In this document: positions 1 through 5,731 of the stretch, in pieces
Position numbering within the stretch: the stretch's first letter is position 1
Layout: every line of letters begins with the position of its first letter
Assembly (NCBI GenBank): GCA_947178045.1
Contig: CAMWWR010000141.1
Location: forward strand, 1-5,731
From: an uncultured Clostridia bacterium
GTDB lineage: Bacteria; Bacillota; Clostridia; Lachnospirales; Lachnospiraceae
DNA: 5,731 bases
Reading direction: 5' to 3'
Position numbers and translations under genes: made by a program
The notes under the pieces: generated by a model
Told to the model about the DNA's origin: nothing
The model's database searches: none
Seen by the model: the letters and a program-made list of their open reading frames with translations, nothing else

Positions 1-869
1 AGAATAACGGGCCGGGCTACGGTTCGTTCCTCGGACGGGTGGCGAACCGGATCGCGGGGGCGTGCTATGAGGTCGGCGGAGTGCGCTATACGGCGGAGAA
101 GAACGACGGTGAGAACTGTCTTCACAGCGGCTCCAGAAGCTACAATAAGTACATGTACGAAGCGGAGCTTATCGAGGAGGAGGACAGCGACAGCGTTGAA
201 TTTTCAAGGCTCAGCCCGGACATGGAGCAGGGCTTTCCGGGGAATCTCGACCTTACGGTGTCCTATACGCTGACTGCAGACAACGAGCTTGTGATCGAGT
301 ATTTCGCCGTCTCCGACAAGGACACGGTGCTGAATCTGACGAACCATTCCTATTTTAATCTTCGGGGCGAGGGCAGCGGCACGGTGCTCGATCACAAGGT
401 CTGGATCAATGCGGACAGCATTACCGCAACGGATCCCGGACTGATCCCGACCGGGGAATATCTGGATATCACAGGCACGCCGATGGATTTCCGCACCATG
501 AAGGCGATCGGCCAGGATATCGGCGCGGACTATGGTCCGCTGAAGGAGGGCTGCGGTTACGACCACAACTATGTGCTGAAGCACAGCGTGCCGGGAGAGG
601 TGGAGAAGGCGGCCGAGCTGTACGAGGAGACGACAGGCCGGTGCATGGAGGTATTTACGGATATGCCGGGTATGCAGTTCTATTCGGCAAACCACATTTC
701 CGGCACGGAGGCAGGCAAGGGCGGAAAGATCTATCACAGCCGCGACGCGATCTGCTTTGAGACGCAGTTTTTCCCGAATACATTGAATATTCCGGAGTTT
801 CCGGGAGGAAGAATATCTGCGGGAGAGGAGTTTGAGTCGGCGACAATCTATCGTTTTTCCGTTCGCTGA
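1..869 (+). CDS. galM: Aldose 1-epimerase (galactose mutarotase), 5'-truncated by window edge
   Basis: Catalyses interconversion of the alpha and beta anomers of aldoses such as galactose or glucose in the cytoplasm, feeding the Leloir pathway. The reading frame is open from base 3 and already encodes family sequence (NNGPGYGSFLGRVANRIAG), so the GTG at 39 is an internal valine and not the start. About 288 residues are visible; family members usually have 330-350, so roughly 50-60 N-terminal residues lie outside. Motifs in order: GRVANRI, LHSG, SPDMEQGFPGNL, NHSYFNL (first catalytic His, codon 345-347), DPGLIPTGE, GYDHNYVL (second catalytic His, codon 564-566), and FETQFFPNTLN (catalytic Glu, codon 759-761), ending with the usual TIYRF tail. 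The His/His/Glu set matches the active site known for GalM, so the enzyme should be active. Sugar specificity cannot be read from sequence. No terminator follows it. Confidence 0.93.
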   Translation, partial: NNGPGYGSFLGRVANRIAGACYEVGGVRYTAEKNDGENCLHSGSRSYNKYMYEAELIEEEDSDSVEFSRLSPDMEQGFPGNLDLTVSYTLTADNELVIEYFAVSDKDTVLNLTNHSYFNLRGEGSGTVLDHKVWINADSITATDPGLIPTGEYLDITGTPMDFRTMKAIGQDIGADYGPLKEGCGYDHNYVLKHSVPGEVEKAAELYEETTGRCMEVFTDMPGMQFYSANHISGTEAGKGGKIYHSRDAICFETQFFPNTLNIPEFPGGRISAGEEFESATIYRFSVR

Positions 870-956
870 CAAGGCCGCGGGCCGGACGGACGGAGGGGGA
901 ACTGGCTGGAAGGCGGACCGGGCGGTGAAAAACGGCTGCGGTGCGGATTGAGCAGG

Positions 957-975
957 CGGCGGGCAATTACCGCCG
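957..975 (+). other. Small hairpin just upstream of the chemoreceptor ribosome-binding site
   Basis: CGGCGG (957-962) and CCGCCG (970-975) form a six-base-pair GC stem with a seven-base loop, GCAATTA. A G-U pair at 956/976 could extend it. It sits six bases before the AAGGAG at 982-987. No T-run follows, so it is not a standard intrinsic terminator. It may be an mRNA secondary structure, or chance in GC-rich DNA. The rest of the 870-997 gap shows no recognisable promoter, terminator or gene. Confidence 0.3.
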
Positions 976-981
976 TGACAG

Positions 982-987
982 AAGGAG
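982..987 (+). promoter_or_regulatory. Shine-Dalgarno that sets the chemoreceptor start at 998
   Basis: AAGGAG lies ten bases before the in-frame ATG at 998. The frame is also open upstream to a GTG at 941, but that start has no good ribosome-binding site and would add an arginine-rich 19-residue stretch that looks like translated noncoding DNA. A second ATG at 988 directly abuts this site and is out of frame. Confidence 0.8.
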
Positions 988-997
988 ATGGAACAGC

Positions 998-2590
998 ATG
1001 GTTTTGCAAAAAATCGAGGAACAAAAGAAGAGAGCGGAGGATGTGCTTGCGGAGCTTCGCCGGAGACGGGAGAGCAAGACAGAGGAATTTAAGGTCAAGT
1101 ATCGAAAATTCAGCGACCGGGGCGTGCGGGAGGAGAGAGTGAACCGGACGATTTTTACCGGAGCGTTCATTCTCGAGATCTTTATGCTGCTGAAGACCAT
1201 AGGAGGGCAGACGTACGGCGGCTCTGCCGGGCTGGGAAATGTGGGGTATGCGGCGATTGTCCTGCTGGCGCTGGCGCTGGTTCTGGCGGTCTTCAGTATT
1301 GTCAGGCTCCGGAAGAGTAGCTGGTTCCGCTATGTGGTATATCTTTCCTTTTTGCTGGCGTATGCGCCGCTGGCGGCGGTCTCGGGCAATGCGGCGGATG
1401 TGTTTCTTGCGATTCCGATGCTGACGGCGACGGCACTGTATTACGATGTGAAGTTCACGCGCCTGACCGTCCTGCTGTCGGCGGCGTTGTGCCTTCTGCG
1501 GCTGATTGTCCGGGGCAGCACGGCGGGAATCGATAATACCGAGATCTGCATTCTTTTTGTCATGGCGCTGTTCCTGGTTACGGTCCTGCGCACGTCGGTG
1601 CTGGTCAAACTTTTTGAGCATGACGCGCATCACACGATGCTGGACGAAAAAAAGGTGCAGGCGATCATGATGGAGGACATTCTGTCCACGGCGGACGCTG
1701 TATCCAAGGGAACCGGCGCGGTTGCGGAAATTGTGGATAAGCTGCAGGCGTCCACGAACGTTGTGCACAGCTCTCTGCAGGAGATCGCGACGGGGACGCA
1801 GATGACGGCGGAGAACGTGCAGGAGCAGACGGTGATGACGCAGCAGATCCAGGAGGCCATCGGAGTGACGAAGCAGCTCTCTCAGGAGATGGTGGGGCTG
1901 GCGCAGAATTCGTCCGGCACCGTCGAGGCGAGCATGGATGTCGTGGAGCAGATGAGGCAGCAGGCGCAGGAGATCAACGAGAAGAATACCGAGGTCTCCG
2001 AGTCGATGCGGAAGCTGCAGGAAAAAACAAAGGAAGTACAGGATATTACAGGAGTTATCTTCAGTATATCCAATCAGACAAATCTTCTCGCGCTGAACGC
2101 GTCGATCGAGAGTGCGCGGGCGGGTGCGGCCGGAAGCGGCTTCGCCGTTGTGGCCAAGCAGATTCGTGAGCTTGCAGAGCAGACGAGAAGATCCACCGAG
2201 GATATCGCCAGGATTATCGGCGAGCTCCAGGAAAACGCGGGCTCGGCGGCCGAAAATGTAGAGGCCTCCGTCAAATCCGCGGAGCGGCAGAAGCAGATGA
2301 TCGAAACTGCCTCGGAGAGCTTCGAACAGATCAGCAGGGATATGAGCGCTCTGTCGGGTAATGTGGACGAGGTGGACAAAAAGATTACGGAGCTCGCGTC
2401 GGCAAACGACACGATCGTAGAAAATATCAGCCAGCTCTCGGCGACGAGCGAGGAGATCACCGCAAGCTCGCAGGAGGCAACCGAGCTCAGCCAGGAGAAC
2501 CACGGGAATGCCGATCGGGCTACGATGCTGCTCAACGAGGTGCTGGAGACGGTAAAGCAGCTTGAAAAGTATCAGAATCAGCGGAGCTGA
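998..2590 (+). CDS. Six-helix transmembrane methyl-accepting chemotaxis protein without a periplasmic sensor
   Basis: A chemoreceptor-type signal transducer of 530 residues, expected to sit in the cytoplasmic membrane and control CheA kinase through CheW. Residues 1-48 are highly charged and probably helical. Hydrophobic segments follow at about 51-69, 82-103, 109-128, 133-150, 154-171 and 182-204, joined by short loops, so there is no sizeable extracellular ligand domain. No HAMP domain is evident between the last helix and the signalling region. From about 205 the protein is a long helical hairpin. Its conserved tip includes NQTNLLALN (359-367), then IESARAG with E371, GFAVVA and IRELAEQT. 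A fully matching methylation-type site, SATSEEITAS, lies at 481-490 (E485/E486); a near match, HSSLQEIATG, lies on the N-terminal arm. The C-terminus (KYQNQRS) lacks a CheR-binding pentapeptide of the NWETF type. Family assignment is firm. The stimulus is unknown, and it might be sensed within the membrane or by the N-terminal segment. Confidence 0.93.
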   Translation: MVLQKIEEQKKRAEDVLAELRRRRESKTEEFKVKYRKFSDRGVREERVNRTIFTGAFILEIFMLLKTIGGQTYGGSAGLGNVGYAAIVLLALALVLAVFSIVRLRKSSWFRYVVYLSFLLAYAPLAAVSGNAADVFLAIPMLTATALYYDVKFTRLTVLLSAALCLLRLIVRGSTAGIDNTEICILFVMALFLVTVLRTSVLVKLFEHDAHHTMLDEKKVQAIMMEDILSTADAVSKGTGAVAEIVDKLQASTNVVHSSLQEIATGTQMTAENVQEQTVMTQQIQEAIGVTKQLSQEMVGLAQNSSGTVEASMDVVEQMRQQAQEINEKNTEVSESMRKLQEKTKEVQDITGVIFSISNQTNLLALNASIESARAGAAGSGFAVVAKQIRELAEQTRRSTEDIARIIGELQENAGSAAENVEASVKSAERQKQMIETASESFEQISRDMSALSGNVDEVDKKITELASANDTIVENISQLSATSEEITASSQEATELSQENHGNADRATMLLNEVLETVKQLEKYQNQRS

Positions 2591-2604
2591 ACAGATGAAA
2601 AATG

Positions 2605-2619
2605 CCGCCGGAACGGCGG
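2605..2619 (+). other. GC hairpin after the chemoreceptor gene
   Basis: CCGCCG (2605-2610) and CGGCGG (2614-2619) pair perfectly around a three-base GAA loop, 14 bases after the chemoreceptor stop. The following bases (AAGATTATT) are not a U-run, so termination on the + strand is doubtful. On the opposite strand the same stem would be followed by CATTTTTC, closer to a terminator, but no minus-strand gene reaches it. It could also stabilise the 3' end of a processed mRNA. Confidence 0.35.
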
Positions 2620-2631
2620 AAGATTATTGGC

Positions 2632-2660
2632 GCACTATCGCAGGCAGATCTGTGATATGC
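2632..2660 (+). other. Inverted repeat abutting the peptidase ribosome-binding site
   Basis: TATCGCA (2636-2642) pairs with TGTGATA (2651-2657), seven pairs including one G-U, around the loop GGCAGATC. After a bulged C at 2635, GCA (2632-2634) pairs with TGC (2658-2660), giving ten pairs in total. The loop and right arm include an eight-base palindrome, CAGATCTG (2645-2652). The structure ends exactly where the ribosome-binding site begins at 2661. It could be an mRNA structure modulating translation or a DNA operator; neither is proven. Confidence 0.35.
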
Positions 2661-2670
2661 AGGAAAGGGG
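2661..2670 (+). promoter_or_regulatory. Ribosome-binding site of the M16C peptidase
   Basis: AGGAAAGGGG is a purine-rich Shine-Dalgarno region ending six bases before the ATG at 2677. It is less canonical than the GGAG/GGAGG sites of the neighbouring genes. Confidence 0.7.
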
Positions 2671-2676
2671 TATAGA

Positions 2677-5619
2677 ATGAAGACATTAAAGGAAATGCTG
2701 ACACCGGCTTATGAGCTGATGTACGAGGAGGAGCTGAAGGACAGCAAAAGCATGGGGGCCGTGCTCCGCCATAAGAAATCGGGGGCGCGCGTGTGCGTGC
2801 TTTCCAACGATGATGACAACAAGGTATTCAGCGTGGGCTTCCGCACGCCGCCGAAGGACAGCACCGGCGTAGCGCATATACTGGAGCATTCGGTGCTCTG
2901 TGGCTCGGAGAAATTCCCGCTCAAGGATCCGTTTGTCGAGCTGATGAAGGGCTCGCTCAATACCTTTCTCAACGCGATGACCTATCCGGACCACACGCTG
3001 TATCCGGTGGCAAGCTGCAACGATCAGGACTTTAAGAACCTTATGGATGTCTATATGGACGCGGTATTCCATCCGAACATTTACCGCAGGGAGGAGATCT
3101 TCCGCCAGGAGGGCTGGCATTATGAGGTCGCGGAGGACGGGGAGCTCTCCATCAACGGCGTCGTATACAACGAGATGAAGGGCGCGTTTTCCTCCCCGGA
3201 GCAGGTGCTCTGGAGACTGATCCTGAATTCGCTGTATCCGGACAATGCCTACGGCGTGTGCTCCGGAGGCAATCCGGAGGCAATTCCGGATCTGACCTAC
3301 GAAAATTTCCTCGCGTTCCACGGCCGTTACTATCATCCGTCCAACAGCTATATTTATCTGTACGGGGATATGGACGTGAAGGAGCGGCTTACCTGGCTGG
3401 ATGAGGCTTATCTTTCAGCGTACGACACGATCGAGGTTGATTCGGACATCGCGGAGCAGAAGCCGTTCGGCGGCGTGCGCGAGGTGACCGGGAGCTATCC
3501 GATCGCCGAGGGGGACGACCCGGCGGGCAAGGCATATCTGAGCTACAATATGACAGTCGGAAGCTGCAATGACACGAAGCTGTGCACCGCCATGCAGCTT
3601 TTGAACACGGTGCTGCTCTCGCCGGTCGGCCCGCTCTATCAGGCGCTGGTTCGGGCGGGAATATCGCCGAATATCATGAGCTCGTTCGATGACGGCATTA
3701 AGCAGCCGTTCCTGTCGATCATCGCGCAGAATACGGACCCGGAGAAGAAGGACGAATTTCTGAGGGTGATCCGCGATACGCTGCAGAAGATTGCGGAGGA
3801 GGGCGTGCCGGAGCGCTCGCTGCGCGCGGCAATCAACAGCGCGGAGTTCCGCTACCGCGAGGCGGATTACGGAAGCCTGCCGAAGGGGCTCATGCTCAAT
3901 ATGATGTCGATGTGCAGCTGGCTGTTCAATGAGAACGGCGCGTTCGAGTACCTGCGCGGCAACGATCTGTACGCCGAGCTGAAAAAGGAGATCGGAACGG
4001 GCTATTACGAGGAGCTGATCCGCAAATATATGCTGGAGCCGGAGCACGCGACCGTGTTCACCCTGTTGCCGGAGGCGGGGCTGGTTGGCCGCAGGGAAAA
4101 GGAATTAAAGGAGCAGCTTGCGGGCATCCGGGCCGGCATGACGGACGAGCAGCTTGACGGAGTGCGCGAGAAGCAGGCGGCGCTGAAAAAATATCAGGAT
4201 ACTCCGGATACGAAGGAGGACGTGGAACGGCTTCCGATGCTGAAGCGCTCCGACCTGAAGAAGGAGGCGCGTCCGATCATCGCACAGCCGGACAGCGCGC
4301 ATGGGCTGAATATCGTGAGCCAGGAGACATTCACAAACGGCATCGCCTACGCGGCGCTCCGCTTCGACGTGCACGGGGTGCCGAAGGAAAAGGTGCCTTA
4401 TCTCGGGCTGCTGAGCACCGTGCTCGGATATATGGACACGGAAAATTATACCTACCGTGAGCTGGACAACGAGACGAATATCGAGACCGGCGGCATCTCC
4501 ACCTCGCTGGAGTCGCTGATGAAGGACGACGACGCGGCGTACTACCGCCCGGTATTCAAGTTCGAGATCCGGACAATGTACGACAAGCTTGAGAAAGCCT
4601 TTGAGCTTGTGAACGAGCAGGTATGGCGCACAAAGCTCGGGGATATTGCGCGACTGAAGGAAATCGTCATGGAGCTGAGGGCGAGAAAGCAGATGGAGCT
4701 GAACTCTGCCAGCCATGTTGCGGCAAGACGCCGGGCGCTTTCCTATCAGTATGAAAAGAGCTGCTTCGAGGATATGACTCAGGGCATCGGCTATTACCGC
4801 TTTATCCGCGAGCTTGCGGAAAAGTTCGATGAGAAGGCGGAGGAGATCAGCTCCAGCCTGAAGGAGCTGTGCGGAATCATTTTCAACCGCAGTAATCTGA
4901 CGGTCAGCCTGACCGCCGAGGCGACGGGACTGGAGCGGGCGAAGAGCGCGCTGGCCGTGATCGCCGGAGAACTGCCGGGCGAGAGCGCGGGCGGGGACTT
5001 CCGGTTCCGCGAGGCGCAGTTCGGCTTTGTGCCGGAGAGAAAGCAGGAGGCATTCACCTGCCCGGGACAGGTTCAGTATGTGGCAAAGTGCGGCAATTAT
5101 CTTGCGACCGGCGAGAAGATCACGGGAGTGCTGGACGTCATGAACAAGGCGCTCTCCATCAACTATTTCTGGGACAAGGTGAGAGTGCACGGCGGCGCTT
5201 ACGGCTGTATGAGCGGCTTCGGCAGCCTCAACGGAACCTACACGGCTGTCTCGTATCGGGACCCGAATCTGGCGGAGACGATTGATGTATTTGACCATGC
5301 ATGGGAATATCTGCGCGATTTTGACGCGGATGAGCGCGAGATGACGAAGCTGATCATCGGCACGCTGGGCGACACGGATACTCCGCTGACTCCACAGATG
5401 GTCGGGGAGCGCTCCTTCTCGCTCTATATGGCGGGAGTTCCGTTCGAGACGCTCCAGAAGCGGCGCGACGAGAGACTTGCAGCCTGCCCGGAGGATATCC
5501 GTGCTTATGCGCCGATGTACAAAAAGCTGATGGAGCAGGATTGTCTGTGCGTTGTCGGCAGCGAGACGAAGGTGGCAGAAAATAAGGAGCTGTTCAAGAC
5601 GGTGGAGGCGCTGTACTGA
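2677..5619 (+). CDS. M16C zinc metallopeptidase, presequence protease (PreP)-like
   Basis: A 980-residue single-chain M16C peptidase, a family whose two homologous halves close around unfolded peptides and cut them. Length is typical for complete members. The inverted zinc motif HILEH gives ligands H67 and H71 and the catalytic base E70. The distal zinc ligand is E166 in YNEMKGA, 95 residues after H71, close to the spacing in Arabidopsis PreP. In the C-terminal half, R836 and Y842 (RVHGGAY) have the same six-residue spacing as the Arg/Tyr pair that completes the PreP active site, followed by SYRDPNL at 859-865. Approximate layout: catalytic M16 domain 20-190, second M16 domain 205-400, M16C-associated linker 470-720, C-terminal M16 domains to the end. 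There is no signal peptide, so it is probably cytoplasmic and degrades peptides; this substrate role is inferred from the family. The gene overlaps era by one base, pointing to an operon. Confidence 0.95.
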   Translation: MKTLKEMLTPAYELMYEEELKDSKSMGAVLRHKKSGARVCVLSNDDDNKVFSVGFRTPPKDSTGVAHILEHSVLCGSEKFPLKDPFVELMKGSLNTFLNAMTYPDHTLYPVASCNDQDFKNLMDVYMDAVFHPNIYRREEIFRQEGWHYEVAEDGELSINGVVYNEMKGAFSSPEQVLWRLILNSLYPDNAYGVCSGGNPEAIPDLTYENFLAFHGRYYHPSNSYIYLYGDMDVKERLTWLDEAYLSAYDTIEVDSDIAEQKPFGGVREVTGSYPIAEGDDPAGKAYLSYNMTVGSCNDTKLCTAMQLLNTVLLSPVGPLYQALVRAGISPNIMSSFDDGIKQPFLSIIAQNTDPEKKDEFLRVIRDTLQKIAEEGVPERSLRAAINSAEFRYREADYGSLPKGLMLNMMSMCSWLFNENGAFEYLRGNDLYAELKKEIGTGYYEELIRKYMLEPEHATVFTLLPEAGLVGRREKELKEQLAGIRAGMTDEQLDGVREKQAALKKYQDTPDTKEDVERLPMLKRSDLKKEARPIIAQPDSAHGLNIVSQETFTNGIAYAALRFDVHGVPKEKVPYLGLLSTVLGYMDTENYTYRELDNETNIETGGISTSLESLMKDDDAAYYRPVFKFEIRTMYDKLEKAFELVNEQVWRTKLGDIARLKEIVMELRARKQMELNSASHVAARRRALSYQYEKSCFEDMTQGIGYYRFIRELAEKFDEKAEEISSSLKELCGIIFNRSNLTVSLTAEATGLERAKSALAVIAGELPGESAGGDFRFREAQFGFVPERKQEAFTCPGQVQYVAKCGNYLATGEKITGVLDVMNKALSINYFWDKVRVHGGAYGCMSGFGSLNGTYTAVSYRDPNLAETIDVFDHAWEYLRDFDADEREMTKLIIGTLGDTDTPLTPQMVGERSFSLYMAGVPFETLQKRRDERLAACPEDIRAYAPMYKKLMEQDCLCVVGSETKVAENKELFKTVEALY
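5604..5608 (+). promoter_or_regulatory. Shine-Dalgarno of era inside the peptidase gene
   Basis: GGAGG within the last codons of the peptidase gene lies ten bases before the era ATG at 5619. With the TGATG stop/start overlap, it indicates that ribosomes finishing the peptidase can start era directly. Confidence 0.75.
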
Positions 5620-5731
5620 TGGCGGAAAACCGGAAATCGGGCTTCGCGGCGCTGGTTGGCCGGCCGAATGTCGGAAAATCAACGCTGATGAATCTGCTGA
5701 TCGGGCAGAAGATTGCGATCACCTCCAATAA
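5619..5731 (+). CDS. era: GTPase Era, N-terminal fragment cut by window edge
   Basis: Era is an essential GTP-binding protein that binds 16S rRNA and acts in late 30S subunit assembly, linking it to growth and cell-cycle control. Only 37 complete codons are visible; full proteins have about 300 residues with an N-terminal G domain and a C-terminal KH domain, both mostly outside. The P-loop GRPNVGKST occupies residues 14-22 and is followed by [15 protein letters not shown]. The GQKIAITSN sequence leading towards switch I, together with the GF lead-in, fits Era better than the related GTPase Der, which typically reads GERIAIV there. The start is the ATG overlapping the TGA of the peptidase gene by one base, with GGAGG ten bases upstream. 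No other start fits. Confidence 0.93.
   Translation, partial: MAENRKSGFAALVGRPNVGKSTLMNLLIGQKIAITSN

Noticed and set aside
39..869. GTG at 39 as the start of the epimerase gene
   Set aside because: The frame stays open upstream to the window edge and encodes conserved family sequence there, so the gene starts outside the window.
941..997. Upstream GTG start for the chemoreceptor
   Set aside because: There is no good ribosome-binding site before it, and the added 19 residues are arginine-rich; the ATG at 998 has AAGGAG at ideal spacing.
988..1092. Out-of-frame ATG at 988 next to the chemoreceptor Shine-Dalgarno, giving a short frame of about 34 codons
   Set aside because: The ATG directly abuts the ribosome-binding site, too close for initiation, and the frame overlaps the real gene with no protein-like features.
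1264..1285. Short tandem CTGGCG repeats
   Set aside because: They encode Leu-Ala pairs within a membrane helix and reflect codon preference, not a functional DNA repeat.
848..2503. 551-codon open frame on the minus strand opposite the chemoreceptor gene
   Set aside because: It is antisense to a well-conserved chemoreceptor, its translation is low-complexity and rich in Arg, Leu and His, and it matches no recognisable family. It reflects GC-rich codon use on the other strand.
2627..2659. Possible promoter in the gap before the peptidase gene (TTGGCG at 2627, GATATG at 2654)
   Set aside because: The -10 match is only about three of six bases and the spacing is poor (21 bases). Transcription would begin within or next to the Shine-Dalgarno, leaving no usable leader.
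4105..5682. 525-codon open frame on the minus strand opposite the peptidase gene and the start of era
   Set aside because: It shows the same Arg/Leu/His-rich antisense composition, spans the peptidase/era junction, and contains no known motif.
5619..5731. Identification as the GTPase Der (EngA) instead of Era
   Set aside because: The P-loop is shared, but the sequence after it (GQKIAITSN) follows the Era pattern, not the GERIAIV pattern of Der.

Overview
This window reads as a GC-rich Firmicutes chromosome, most likely from the Lachnospiraceae/Clostridia. This is inferred from protein style (a presequence-protease-like M16C peptidase directly coupled to Era, a clostridial-type aldose epimerase with an LHSG motif, and strong GGAG ribosome-binding sites). 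It was not tested by any search. All genes lie on the + strand, the gaps are short, and no rRNA, tRNA, CRISPR array, insertion sequence or phage gene is visible.

Layout: (1) positions 1-869 hold the C-terminal ~288 residues of an aldose 1-epimerase (GalM), cut by the left edge. (2) A 128-base GC-rich gap has no recognisable terminator or promoter and ends in a small hairpin just before a good Shine-Dalgarno. (3) 998-2590 encodes a 530-residue methyl-accepting chemotaxis protein. It has six predicted membrane helices, no extracellular sensor domain and no evident HAMP domain. (4) An 86-base gap contains two possible hairpins, the second abutting the next ribosome-binding site. (5) 2677-5619 encodes a full-length 980-residue M16C zinc metallopeptidase with all expected catalytic residues in both halves. 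(6) Its stop codon overlaps by one base the start of era, the essential ribosome-assembly GTPase, of which only the first 37 codons are present.

The M16C peptidase and era are very probably co-transcribed and translationally coupled. galM and the chemoreceptor are collinear with them, but nothing in the sequence ties them to one pathway. The likely picture is a housekeeping neighbourhood (protease, Era) with a sugar-metabolism gene and a membrane signalling receptor upstream. I see no convincing evidence of a previously undescribed multi-gene system. The points most worth a second look are the sensor-less six-helix chemoreceptor, the hairpins placed just before two ribosome-binding sites, and a 26-codon reading frame that almost exactly fills the gap before the peptidase gene.
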